Of a stretch of 64,000 nucleotides of DNA, positions 53,303-61,839 are shown one piece after another; position 1 is the stretch's first letter, and each line of letters starts with the position of its first letter. The translations under genes were made by a program, and so were the position numbers. This DNA comes from Roseburia sp. 1XD42-34 (GTDB lineage: Bacteria > Bacillota > Bacilli > Bacillales > Amphibacillaceae). The stretch lies in assembly GCF_009917385.1 (NCBI RefSeq), contig NZ_QWLJ01000008.1, positions 94,153 through 158,152 on the forward strand, read 5' to 3'. The notes under the pieces were generated by a model that saw only the letters and a program-made list of their open reading frames with translations, had not been told where the DNA came from and made no database searches.

Positions 53303-56300
53303 GCTGGACAAAAGAACAGGAAGAAGCAATTTATACAAAAGGATCTGATATTCTTGTCGCAGCTGCAGCGGGTTCAGGTAAAACAGCAGTTTTAGTAGAG
53401 CGGATTATTCAAAAATTATTAGATAAAGAGAATCCTGTAGATATTGATTCTTTACTTGTAGTGACTTTTACAAATGCAGCCGCACAGGAAATGCGTAATC
53501 GAGTTGGTGCTGCTTTAGAAAAAGCATTGGAGGAAAATCCTGCTTCGTTACATTTAAAAAAGCAGTTATCGTTATTACAACGGGCATCCATCTCGACACT
53601 GCACGCATTTTGTTTAGATGTCGTCAAGCAGTATGCTTATTTACTCGATGTGGACCCATCATTTCGAATTGCTAATGATATGGAAGCAGAATTGATTAAA
53701 CAAGAAGTTTTAGATGACTTATTCGAAGGATGGTATGGTGCAACGGGGGCAGAACAGGAAGAGTTTTTCCAAGTTGTTGATCGGTTTTCAAATGATCGAA
53801 GTGATGCTGACGTAGAGACGTTAATTCTACAATTATATGATTTTGCAGTGAAAAATCCCTGGCCAGATCAGTGGTTGGATAGCTTAGCAGAAGTATATGA
53901 TATACCGGAAAATATGGAAGAATCGGAATTAAGCTGGTTATCTATTTTAAAGCGTGAAGTAAAGGAACAGTTACGTGCAATGGAGCAGGAAATACAGCAA
54001 GCTATGGACATAACGAGAGAAAGTGATGGTCCATTTCATTATGCGGAAACCATGGAGCAGGATCTCGCTCTCGTTCAAGAAGCAAGACGGTATCTTAATG
54101 ACTGGCAGCAATTACATGCTTGGATGGAAGCAAGTACGTTTGCAAAACTTTCTGGTAAAAAAGCAGAAGTCAATGAGGAAAAGAAAAAAAGGGTAAAAAA
54201 ATTGCGAGATAACTATAAAAAGCGTTGGACAAATATGAAGCAGGGTTGGTTTACTAGGGATTTAGCCAGCCATTTAGACGATATGCGTGAAATGGCTCCT
54301 GTTATGAAACAATTAGCTTCCCTTGTAAAAGCATTTAAGTCTCGATTTCAGGAAGAGAAAAAAGAACGTGCCCTTGTTGACTTTTCAGATTTAGAGCATC
54401 TTTGCCTACAAGTGTTGATGGAAGACGGAACGGTCCATGCACCGATACCGTCAAAAGTAGCAACGAACTTCCAACATCAATTTACCGAAATATTGATTGA
54501 TGAGTACCAAGATACAAACCTTGTCCAAGAAACGATACTATCCTTAATTAGTGATCAAATCGGTGCAGGGAATAGGTTTATGGTGGGAGATGTAAAGCAA
54601 AGTATTTATCGTTTTCGACATGCCGAGCCTTCCTTGTTTATTAAAAAGTACAATCGCTTCGCACAATCTGAACATCTTGCTAAGCGAATAGATTTGTCAC
54701 GTAACTTTAGAAGTAGATCGCAGGTTTTAACGGGAACTAATTATCTGTTTAGACAAATCATTGATGAGTCACTTGGAGAAATAAACTATGATGAAAATGC
54801 AGAACTTATCTATGGAAATAAAATGTATGATGCGTTTCCACTTGCAGCTCCGAACCCAGAATTAATCATTATTGACCGAGAAACGGATGAAAAAACAGAA
54901 ACAGCGCATGAGCGTTTCGTTGATTTAGAAAAAGCTGAACTAGAAGCACGTACTTATGCTAGAAACATAAAACAATGGATCGGTCAAGAAAATGGGACAC
55001 CATTACAAGTAGTAGATAAAAAAACACAACAACAACGTGATGTGCAATATCGCGATATTGTCATACTGCTGCGTTCGATGACCGATGCACCTGTGATTAT
55101 GGATGAGCTGAAAAAACAAGGAATTCCCGTATATGCAGAACTGTCAGCTGGTTATTTTGCTGCTATAGAAGTTAAAGTGATGATTAGCTTTTTGAAGGTA
55201 GTGGACAATCCAAGACAGGATATCCCCCTAGCAGCTGTGTTACGATCACCGATTGTTGGTTTAAGTGAAGAAGAATTGACAACCATTCGTCTAGCAAGGA
55301 AAAAACAAGCTTATTATGATGCATTAATTACTTATGCAAAAGAGAATACCGATGCGTTATCCGATAAAATTGCCCTATTTTTAAACCAACTGCAACGCTA
55401 TCGCACGGCTTCCAGACAAGGTGCTCTTTCCGAATTAATTTGGAAAATATATCGGGAAACGGCTTATTACGATTACGTTGGTGGTATGCCAGGAGGAAGA
55501 CAGCGACAAGCTAATCTTCGTGCGCTATATGATCGTGCCCGAACATATGAAACGACTTCATTTCGTGGTTTATTTCGCTTTCTTCGTTTTATTGAACGAA
55601 TGGAAGAGCGAGGGGAAGATTTAGGAGCCGCAAGAGCATTGAGTGAACAGGAAGATGTTGTCAGAATCATGACGATTCATAAAAGTAAGGGCTTGGAATT
55701 TCCTATCGTTTTGCTTGGCGGAATGGATAAGCAATTTAATTTAAGCGATTTAAACAAAAAATATTTATTGCATAAAGATTATGGTTTTGCCAGTAAGTAT
55801 ATTGACCCGGTTAAACGGATTTCCTACCCTACACTTTATTATCATGCATTAAAACAGGAAATGTTGCGAGATCAACTGGCGGAAGAAATGCGTGTATTAT
55901 ATGTCGCTTTAACACGAGCTAAGGAAAAACTCGTCATGGTTGGAAACGTGGCATCTTTTGAGAAGAAACAAGAAAAATGGGAGTCTATTCAAAACCACCC
56001 TGACTGGGTGTTGCCAACTTTTAGTCGAATAGAAGCCAAGACATATCTAGATTGGGTAGCTCCTGCTTTGCTTCGTCACCATGCAAATGACGTATTACGA
56101 TTAGGAGAGATTGGTGAACAAGTGGACCAAGAGATTCAACAGGATCCTTCGGGCTGGGATATACACATACTTCACGCTAGCGAGCTAGTTGAACAGGATG
56201 TGCTGGAAGATCAGGAAGATGAACAGCTCTATCAGCATATTTCTGACTGGAGACCATTTACGCGTGCAAACGAACAGCTAGAAGAAACAGTGCAACAACG

Positions 56301-57003
56301 ATTGAATTTTAACTATCCTTATATAAAAGCGGTTCAATCAAGAGCGAAACAAACGGTAACGGAATTAAAGCGACAGCAGGAGTTAAAAGATGAATATAGT
56401 AGTGATCAGCTGATCACTCCTTTTCAAAGACCGATTGTGAGACGTCCTGCTTTTATGCAAAAGGAAAAAAAGCTGGCGGCGGCTGAAAAAGGTACCATCA
56501 TGCATAAGGCGATGCAGCATCTACCTTTAGACCGTGTTTTAACCGCTGTGGAAATTGAAGAAGAATTGGAAAAAATGGTAGAAACAGAAATCATCGCTAG
56601 AGAGACAGTAGAACAAATGGATATATCGGCAATCGAGCATTTCTATCAAACTCCGATTGCTCAGACTATGATAACGGCACCGTGTGTGCAGCGAGAAGTT
56701 CCATTTAGTTTAACGCTCCCAGCATCAGAAGTTTATCCTAACTGGGAAGGTGAGGAAGAACAAGTATTAATTCAAGGGGTAATTGATGCCATATTCCCAA
56801 AAGGAGATGGGTGGATTATCCTTGATTATAAAACGGATATGATACATGGAGCGTGGACAAAGGTGCAGGAGAAAAAGTTGCTAGAAAGATATCAAACACA
56901 AATGGAACTTTATCGGCGCGCTGTGCAAACTATTTGGAAACAACCAGTATTAGAAACGTATTTGTATTTTTTTACAAAACAGGAGCTTGTACGGGTTCCA
57001 TAG
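53296..57003 (+). CDS. addA: ATP-dependent helicase/nuclease subunit AddA
   Basis: The 1235-residue UvrD-like helicase has Walker A AAAGSGKTAV (from residue 23), LLVVTFTNAAAQEMRNRV, the DEYQDTN box, VGDVKQSIYRFRHAEP and the C-terminal TIHKSKGLEFPIV. The nuclease motif is QGVIDAIF...ILDYKTD near residues 1155-1180. It unwinds 3' to 5' and cuts DNA during recombination repair. The start overlaps addB and follows GAAGGAGG. In B. subtilis sbcDC follow; here they do not. Confidence 0.97.
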   Translation: MVSWTKEQEEAIYTKGSDILVAAAAGSGKTAVLVERIIQKLLDKENPVDIDSLLVVTFTNAAAQEMRNRVGAALEKALEENPASLHLKKQLSLLQRASISTLHAFCLDVVKQYAYLLDVDPSFRIANDMEAELIKQEVLDDLFEGWYGATGAEQEEFFQVVDRFSNDRSDADVETLILQLYDFAVKNPWPDQWLDSLAEVYDIPENMEESELSWLSILKREVKEQLRAMEQEIQQAMDITRESDGPFHYAETMEQDLALVQEARRYLNDWQQLHAWMEASTFAKLSGKKAEVNEEKKKRVKKLRDNYKKRWTNMKQGWFTRDLASHLDDMREMAPVMKQLASLVKAFKSRFQEEKKERALVDFSDLEHLCLQVLMEDGTVHAPIPSKVATNFQHQFTEILIDEYQDTNLVQETILSLISDQIGAGNRFMVGDVKQSIYRFRHAEPSLFIKKYNRFAQSEHLAKRIDLSRNFRSRSQVLTGTNYLFRQIIDESLGEINYDENAELIYGNKMYDAFPLAAPNPELIIIDRETDEKTETAHERFVDLEKAELEARTYARNIKQWIGQENGTPLQVVDKKTQQQRDVQYRDIVILLRSMTDAPVIMDELKKQGIPVYAELSAGYFAAIEVKVMISFLKVVDNPRQDIPLAAVLRSPIVGLSEEELTTIRLARKKQAYYDALITYAKENTDALSDKIALFLNQLQRYRTASRQGALSELIWKIYRETAYYDYVGGMPGGRQRQANLRALYDRARTYETTSFRGLFRFLRFIERMEERGEDLGAARALSEQEDVVRIMTIHKSKGLEFPIVLLGGMDKQFNLSDLNKKYLLHKDYGFASKYIDPVKRISYPTLYYHALKQEMLRDQLAEEMRVLYVALTRAKEKLVMVGNVASFEKKQEKWESIQNHPDWVLPTFSRIEAKTYLDWVAPALLRHHANDVLRLGEIGEQVDQEIQQDPSGWDIHILHASELVEQDVLEDQEDEQLYQHISDWRPFTRANEQLEETVQQRLNFNYPYIKAVQSRAKQTVTELKRQQELKDEYSSDQLITPFQRPIVRRPAFMQKEKKLAAAEKGTIMHKAMQHLPLDRVLTAVEIEEELEKMVETEIIARETVEQMDISAIEHFYQTPIAQTMITAPCVQREVPFSLTLPASEVYPNWEGEEEQVLIQGVIDAIFPKGDGWIILDYKTDMIHGAWTKVQEKKLLERYQTQMELYRRAVQTIWKQPVLETYLYFFTKQELVRVP

Positions 57004-57600
57004 GTGACTCCGACCTGTATGTGTCAAGAAATGCCTCCGTTCGTGAAATATACTAACAGCTTGTTTCGTGTGAGATAGGCATCCATGTATAGAGAGATGT
57101 CTCATGGTACGTGAACTGATATTTTTTTTATTAAAAATGATGGCGTGATTTCCGAATCGGTTTTCTGTTAGTTGTGAAGGAGTCTATACGTGTTCGATGT
57201 CTTTGCTTCCTATTTCTTCTTAGTTTGATAATGCTTTGTCTGGTCGAATTATTATTCGCATCGAAAAAGGAGAGGAGAGCGATATCAGTTTATGTATAAA
57301 GAATTCTCATGGCACTAACTGTGATCTTTACGAGCAGGGGACGAAACGCAAACGCCGTTTGGTTACAGCGTGATAGATGAAGTGCCCTTCTCTTTAATGG
57401 CAAGCAAGGCGAATTTCGCTCCTGCAGGAAGATGATGGTTTTTATACATTTATTGTATATTTCTCAGTTAGTTGGTGCGATTAGAGAAATGGTAATATGG
57501 CAAAGGCATACATTTTCAGTTAAACTTTTATGCTAAACCATTCTATGAAAAGATCCAACTTGATAAGGATTGAAATAAAAAGACACTTATGTTTGCAAAA
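57004..57600. other. Noncoding region after addA with possible acetyltransferase remnant
   Basis: No intact gene is seen. Around 57530-57575 one frame reads FYAKPFYEKIQLDKD, resembling the C-terminal FYEK motif of GNAT acetyltransferases. A neighbouring frame reads GNMAKAYIFS just before it. This suggests a frameshifted, worn gene. There is no terminator directly after addA. Confidence 0.3.
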
Positions 57601-57638
57601 ACTCTAGGCCGTGGCATTATTTGTCCACGGCCTTACTT
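57601..57638 (-). terminator. Intrinsic terminator of the gerP operon
   Basis: GGCCGTGG (57607-57614) pairs with CCACGGCC (57625-57632), with T-rich flanks on both sides; it can serve gerPF on the minus strand. Confidence 0.85.
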
Positions 57639-57857
57639 TTAAGCATTTGCAGTTAAATTTTGGTCGTTTATATCAGGATCAAATGGATTGGTTGAACTAA
57701 CACCATTATTGGTGCATATGAAATCACCTGTGTTCAATGATCCAGAACCAGCATTTGTTTTTGTGGACTCTTTTGGAGCGATATAAAAGGAATCCCCAAA
57801 ATTTACGACTCCGCCACTCACACTAACAATTTTAATTGGACCAACAATTGAGGGCAT
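57639..57857 (-). CDS. gerPF: Spore germination protein GerPF
   Basis: The 72-residue protein has the GerPA/GerPF pattern (MPSIVGPIKIVSVSGGVVNF, GDSFYIAPKESTKTNAGSGS, then LNTGDF). GerP proteins act in the spore coat and help germinants reach inner receptors. It is the last gene of the six-gene operon. AGGTGG precedes the ATG. Confidence 0.92.
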   Translation of the reverse strand: MPSIVGPIKIVSVSGGVVNFGDSFYIAPKESTKTNAGSGSLNTGDFICTNNGVSSTNPFDPDINDQNLTANA

Positions 57858-57948
57858 AGGAAACCACCTTTTACTAAGTTTCTGTTACTATAACGTATGA
57901 TTTTTAAAAATATTAGTGCGAACTATGCTGTTCATAAAGATTGCCCAT

Positions 57949-58332
57949 TTACGAAGTTTCATAAGCTCCTTTCAATTTACGGAAATGTTTCACCCGAGCT
58001 TCCGCATAGCCTTTAGTTAAACTGCCGATTTGTAATAATGAAGAAGCACTTACGCCAATGGTTGCGACGTTTGCTACACATATGTTTCGGTTATGATACG
58101 TTGTTATTTTGCGCACCCCCATAGTAGGGGCTGGCCAATTAGTATCACGTTTGAATAGTGGATAATCGAACGTTTCTTCATCTTCTTGAGAAAAAGTAGG
58201 AACTTGTTTTTGGACAGCAATACCCTTAAACTTTAAAGTAGCATAATTTGTATCTCCAATAGACAGCACACTACTATTTGAAACAGAGTTCGTAAACAGA
58301 TTGTCGACGACAGCGGTTCGCTTATCCATCAT
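57949..58332 (-). CDS. gerPE: Spore germination protein GerPE
   Basis: The 127-residue protein shows the GerP SSVLSIGDTNY motif and a C-terminal SSLLQIGSLTKGYAEARVKH. The start is either of two adjacent ATGs (58332 or 58329), with AAGGGG upstream. It is fifth in the gerP operon. Confidence 0.9.
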   Translation of the reverse strand: MMDKRTAVVDNLFTNSVSNSSVLSIGDTNYATLKFKGIAVQKQVPTFSQEDEETFDYPLFKRDTNWPAPTMGVRKITTYHNRNICVANVATIGVSASSLLQIGSLTKGYAEARVKHFRKLKGAYETS

Positions 58333-58346
58333 TTCATCCCCTTTTT

Positions 58347-58523
58347 TTACGTAAGTGCTAATGGAACTATATTTCCTAAGGTAAACGCTTCGGGCGGTGT
58401 ATCAAAATAGGACGAAAGGAGTAATTCTTCATTATCCCCGATGAGCAGTATAGATGAAGAAGAGATATTATCAGCTCTTACATTACCAATATTAAGTCCC
58501 CAATTATGAACTTCCATATACAT
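58347..58523 (-). CDS. gerPD: Spore germination protein GerPD
   Basis: This 58-residue protein reads MYMEVHNWGLNIGNVRADNI, then SSSSILLIGDNEELLLSSYF and DTPPEAFTLGNIVPLALT. The SSSILLIGD and SYFDTPPE segments are typical of GerPD. AAAGGA lies eight bases before the ATG. It fills the exact slot between gerPC and gerPE. Confidence 0.9.
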   Translation of the reverse strand: MYMEVHNWGLNIGNVRADNISSSSILLIGDNEELLLSSYFDTPPEAFTLGNIVPLALT

Positions 58524-58537
58524 ATGAACTATCCTTT

Positions 58538-59104
58538 CTATCGTTGTGTATCCATGTACTTTCGTAAAGACTGATCGATTTCATTTTTAATTTTATCTGA
58601 TATATACGCATGGAGATCTTCCTTAGTTCGTAGGTTTTGGTCATGGGCTTCTTTTTCATAAAAGGCAATTCGCCCTGGGAGCTGCTTGATCATATCTTGA
58701 ATCATGATAGAAGGGAATCCATCATCTAAACCTACGTTATATTCTGATGCTAATTGGCGGATCATAGCAGCCCCATTTTGGTGCAAATAATCGTTTAATT
58801 CTGCTTGAATAGTTTGTTTTAAAGGCGGTTGATAGTTAGGAGGTTTAACTTGACTAGCAGAGCAGTCCTCATCTAAGTTAGCGAGATCCTGTGGAGACAA
58901 TCCGATATGAAGTGTACCGTCCAACTGCTCAATTTTTAATTGGTCAAAATGATATTCCACCTTTTCAATTCGATTTGACTTTGTGTTTTGCAATTTTCTC
59001 TCCAGTTCATCCACTCGTGATATTAACTGTTGGATTAATGTCTCCTGCTGTCTCATACATTCATGAATATCGTACATATATGCGGACCAATTGGAATGGT
59101 TCAT
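58538..59104 (-). CDS. gerPC: Spore germination protein GerPC
   Basis: The 188-residue protein starts with a coiled coil (YDIHECMRQQETLIQQLISR, then VDELERKLQNT). It continues with YHFDQLKIEQLDGTLHIGLSP and a C-terminal helical region, matching GerPC. It is the largest GerP protein and is structural in the coat. GGAGG precedes the ATG. Confidence 0.92.
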   Translation of the reverse strand: MNHSNWSAYMYDIHECMRQQETLIQQLISRVDELERKLQNTKSNRIEKVEYHFDQLKIEQLDGTLHIGLSPQDLANLDEDCSASQVKPPNYQPPLKQTIQAELNDYLHQNGAAMIRQLASEYNVGLDDGFPSIMIQDMIKQLPGRIAFYEKEAHDQNLRTKEDLHAYISDKIKNEIDQSLRKYMDTQR

Positions 59105-59177
59105 CGAAATCCTCCTTTGCTATATATAGACGAATGCCTATGTTTACTATATGCTAGCAAGGAAAAAAGTGTGCCTT

Positions 59178-59378
59178 TTAAGGAGCTAAAGGGACAATAG
59201 GAGCTGCTTCACCGATTAATGCAGCTTCTTGAACAGGCTCAGTGTATCCACCAGTGTTGTATATATCAGATTGGGATTGTACACTTCCTGTACTACCAAT
59301 TTGTAAAACGGATGAATTTGTAATTGCACCCACTCTTATCATATAAATACTTATAGTCTGGTGAATCGTTATAGCCAT
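59178..59378 (-). CDS. gerPB: Spore germination protein GerPB
   Basis: The 66-residue protein (MAITIHQTISIYMIRVGAIT, NSSVLQIGSTGSVQSQSDIY) has the GerPB pattern ending in a Pro/Ala-rich tail. ATG at 59378 follows GGGAGGGG; the in-frame extension to 59399 lacks support. Confidence 0.92.
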   Translation of the reverse strand: MAITIHQTISIYMIRVGAITNSSVLQIGSTGSVQSQSDIYNTGGYTEPVQEAALIGEAAPIVPLAP

Positions 59379-59400
59379 CTTAACCCCTCCCGTACACAAT

Positions 59401-59613
59401 TTAAGTATTTGACATATCTACCTGATCCGAATCGTTTATATACGTTTTAGCATTACCCAAATTAACACGAATCCCGTCGCCGGTATTAAATGATCCTCCG
59501 CCAGCATATGTTTTAGCAATACTGTTTGGAGACATAGAATAAACATCTCCAATATTAAAAATACTGGAAGATGAAATATTAACGACTTTGACTGCCCCCA
59601 CTTTTGCTGGCAT
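59401..59613 (-). CDS. gerPA: Spore germination protein GerPA
   Basis: The 70-residue protein (MPAKVGAVKVVNISSSSIFN, GDVYSMSPNSIAKTYAGGGS, FNTGDG) is GerPA. ATG at 59613 follows AAAGGAGG. It is first in gerPABCDEF; the operon is normally transcribed late in the mother cell under sigma-K. I did not find a convincing sigma-K promoter. Confidence 0.93.
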   Translation of the reverse strand: MPAKVGAVKVVNISSSSIFNIGDVYSMSPNSIAKTYAGGGSFNTGDGIRVNLGNAKTYINDSDQVDMSNT

Positions 59614-59775
59614 ATTAAAACCTCCTTTAAATCGCAACTGTGATACAATGGATGCTTATATATATGATACAAAGAAGCTAAATGGACAAAAACAGCACCT
59701 TGTGACTAACCGTTTAACTGGACATGATGTTTAAACACAAATGCATTCTCATATAGGGCTGGAAAATTTTTTTAT

Positions 59776-59943
59776 CCCCGTATATAAGGTGCTGTATGCC
59801 TCCAGCTTCAGGGGGTGAATAAATCTGTACTGTAACGAGTCTAAGTGGGAGGATAACAGGACCTAAATACCCGATTCCGTCATACCATTACGGAACTAAC
59901 AAATGTAGAGGATGTATATAACCCTCACTGATGAAGAATCATT
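59776..59943 (+). repeat. Family 2 (IS200/IS605-like) copy F
   Basis: It starts after TTTAT (59771-59775) with CCCCGTATATAAGGTGCTGT. It continues GTCTAAGTGGGAGGATAACA, CATACCATTACGGAACTAAC and AACCCTCACTGATGAAG, ending GAATCATTTGAT. There is no coding capacity. It lies between gerPA and the DUF418 gene. Confidence 0.6.
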
Positions 59944-60179
59944 TGATCCATTTTCGAGTAGAAAATACTCTTTGATTGCAGTTTCTCTTATGTTATGTTT
60001 ATGTGAAAGATGGATTTTGTTGAAGGATTGAACAGGAAGGATTATTTTTATGTGGTAATATACACATAAAAAGCTTGTGAAAGGCTGTTGCTTCACTTAT
60101 ATTTAATACATCAGCAAAATGGACATGCCTTTTATCTCTGTTCCATCATGCTAGTTTCTCTAAGGAAAGGAATGTGTTT

Positions 60180-61364
60180 ATGAGTCAACAAGCTTCGCCA
60201 ATGCAAGAGAAAGATAGGCTTCATTGGATAGATGCGGCAAGGGGATTTGCCATTTTTGGTATACTGATTGTTAATATTCTATCGTTCAGTTCTCCGTATT
60301 TTCTCTATGGGGGGGAGAACACAGTTTGGAATACAGCTGTAGATGAAACAACACTTGCTGTGATTGATATCGTTTTCCAAGCAAGTTTTTATAGTTTATT
60401 TTCCTTTTTATTCGGGTTTGGCTTACAATTAATGAATGATCGCCTGCAGCTGAGAAATATTGAGGTTGTTCCGCTTCTCACTCGTAGATTGCTGTTTTTA
60501 TTATTATTTGGTGTCATTCATGCATTTGGAATATGGTATGGAGATATTTTAATCACCTATGCATTAGTTGGTTTGCTTGCATTGCTGTACTTGAAAGTGA
60601 AAGATCGTACATTAATATACTGGGCCATCGGTTTGTTAGGCGGGTTCGTTGGGTTTTTCACATTTATCTCATATTTGTTAAGTGGATTAACCGATATGTA
60701 TGAACAGGAGCTATTAGTGCCCGTTCAGTCAATCATTGCAAACTATCAAAGTAAATCTATCCTTGCTATTTGGTCACAAAATGCTCAAGATTGGATGTTC
60801 GGAAATGGCTTGGGTCTCTTTATCCTCCCGTTTATGCTATTACCGTTATTTTTAATAGGTATGTATGTGGGAAGAAAGCGCTGGCTTCATAAACCAGCAG
60901 AGCATCAACCAGTTTTAAAACAATTATGGTGGGTTTCACTTATTTTGTTTCTTTTATTCAAATTAGGTCCATATGTATTTGGGAATCCATTATGGTTTGA
61001 ACTTGCACAGGACGGGATTGGCGGATTATTTTCAGCACTATTTTATATTTGTTCGATTACACTACTAGCGCAAACAAAAACCGGCACAAAAATGATACGT
61101 CCATTTATATTTGTAGGAAGAATGGCATTTACGAACTATATTATGCAGTCTATTATATGTGTTTTCTTGTTTTACGGCATCGGACTCGGATGGTATGGGT
61201 ATATTGCTCCATTACAAGGAGTAGGAATAGCAATTATTATTTATGGTTTACAAATGGTGTATAGTAGCTGGTGGCTGCGAAAATTCCGCTATGGACCGTT
61301 AGAGTGGTTATGGAGAAGCCTTACTTATAAACAAAAGCAACGTATGCGGAAAGAAACCGCATGA
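60180..61364 (+). CDS. DUF418-domain membrane protein (YeiB-like)
   Basis: The 394-residue protein has about ten membrane helices. It begins RLHWIDAARGFAIFGILIVNI, the typical start of DUF418/YeiB proteins, and ends with the DUF418 domain (GRMAFTNYIMQSIICVFLFY, then PLEWLWRSLTY). It is related to acyltransferase-3-like membrane proteins, with unknown substrate. ATG at 60180 is chosen over GTG at 60174 for ribosome-site spacing. Confidence 0.88.
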   Translation: MSQQASPMQEKDRLHWIDAARGFAIFGILIVNILSFSSPYFLYGGENTVWNTAVDETTLAVIDIVFQASFYSLFSFLFGFGLQLMNDRLQLRNIEVVPLLTRRLLFLLLFGVIHAFGIWYGDILITYALVGLLALLYLKVKDRTLIYWAIGLLGGFVGFFTFISYLLSGLTDMYEQELLVPVQSIIANYQSKSILAIWSQNAQDWMFGNGLGLFILPFMLLPLFLIGMYVGRKRWLHKPAEHQPVLKQLWWVSLILFLLFKLGPYVFGNPLWFELAQDGIGGLFSALFYICSITLLAQTKTGTKMIRPFIFVGRMAFTNYIMQSIICVFLFYGIGLGWYGYIAPLQGVGIAIIIYGLQMVYSSWWLRKFRYGPLEWLWRSLTYKQKQRMRKETA

Positions 61365-61365
61365 T

Positions 61366-61400
61366 AAAAGCAGCTTGGATACATTGCCAAGCTGCTTTTG
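61366..61400 (+). terminator. Intrinsic terminator of the DUF418 gene
   Basis: GCAGCTTGG (61370-61378) pairs with CCAAGCTGC (61388-61396), then TTTTGT. A-rich upstream bases extend the stem. Confidence 0.85.
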
Positions 61401-61414
61401 TATTAGGAAACTGT

Positions 61415-61838
61415 AATCTGAGGTGCTTGTGGTTGACGAAATAACAAATAGTCACGGCCGGCGCATGAGTCCAGCAACGACGCGACTTTAGAAATGCGCC
61501 CTCCGATAAGGCCTCATCGTTCTGTCTCTAAGAGGAAGGCCGACTAAAAACGGGTTTGCCGCCCAGACGTTGGCATACCCCAGTTTTAGTTGCATCCATT
61601 CCTTTATCCCGGATATAAGACGTTGTAGACTTCCACGGTCTAAGAATGGAAGATGCAAGCTGGATAAGTCGAAGTGGGAGGGAACTGCACCTAAATCCCC
61701 GATTCGTTCCAGAGCCTTTAGGTCATACCCTGGTAGTACTAACCGTCAGCGATGTATGAAGAAAACCCCGCTGATGGAAGGTTCACTTTCTTTGATTCGT
61801 TTCATTCGCTACGTTGCTGAACGGGCGTCACGGTCTTT
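61415..61838 (+). repeat. Dispersed repeat family 1, copy 10, split by a family 2 insertion
   Basis: The left part (61415-61607) has CAGCAACGACGCGACTTTAG, GCCGACTAAAAACGGGTTTG and ACGTTGGCAT. The right part resumes after the insertion with TTTGATTCGTTTCATTCGCT, ACGTTGCTGAACGGGCG and CTTTGTT. It ends at the rocD stop codon. Confidence 0.85.
61608..61786 (+). repeat. Family 2 (IS200/IS605-like) copy G, nested in family 1 copy 10
   Basis: It begins right after CCTTTAT with CCCGGATATAAGACGTTGTA and carries GTCGAAGTGGGAGGGAACTG. It ends ATGAAGAAAACCCCGCTGAT and GGAAGGTTCAC. It is the cleanest copy; TTTAT is the apparent target. No coding capacity. Confidence 0.68.
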
Positions 61839-61839
61839 G

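Noticed and set aside
54901..55670. Check for frameshift or truncation in addA and addB
   Set aside because: Both are full length with all helicase, nuclease and Fe-S motifs in frame.
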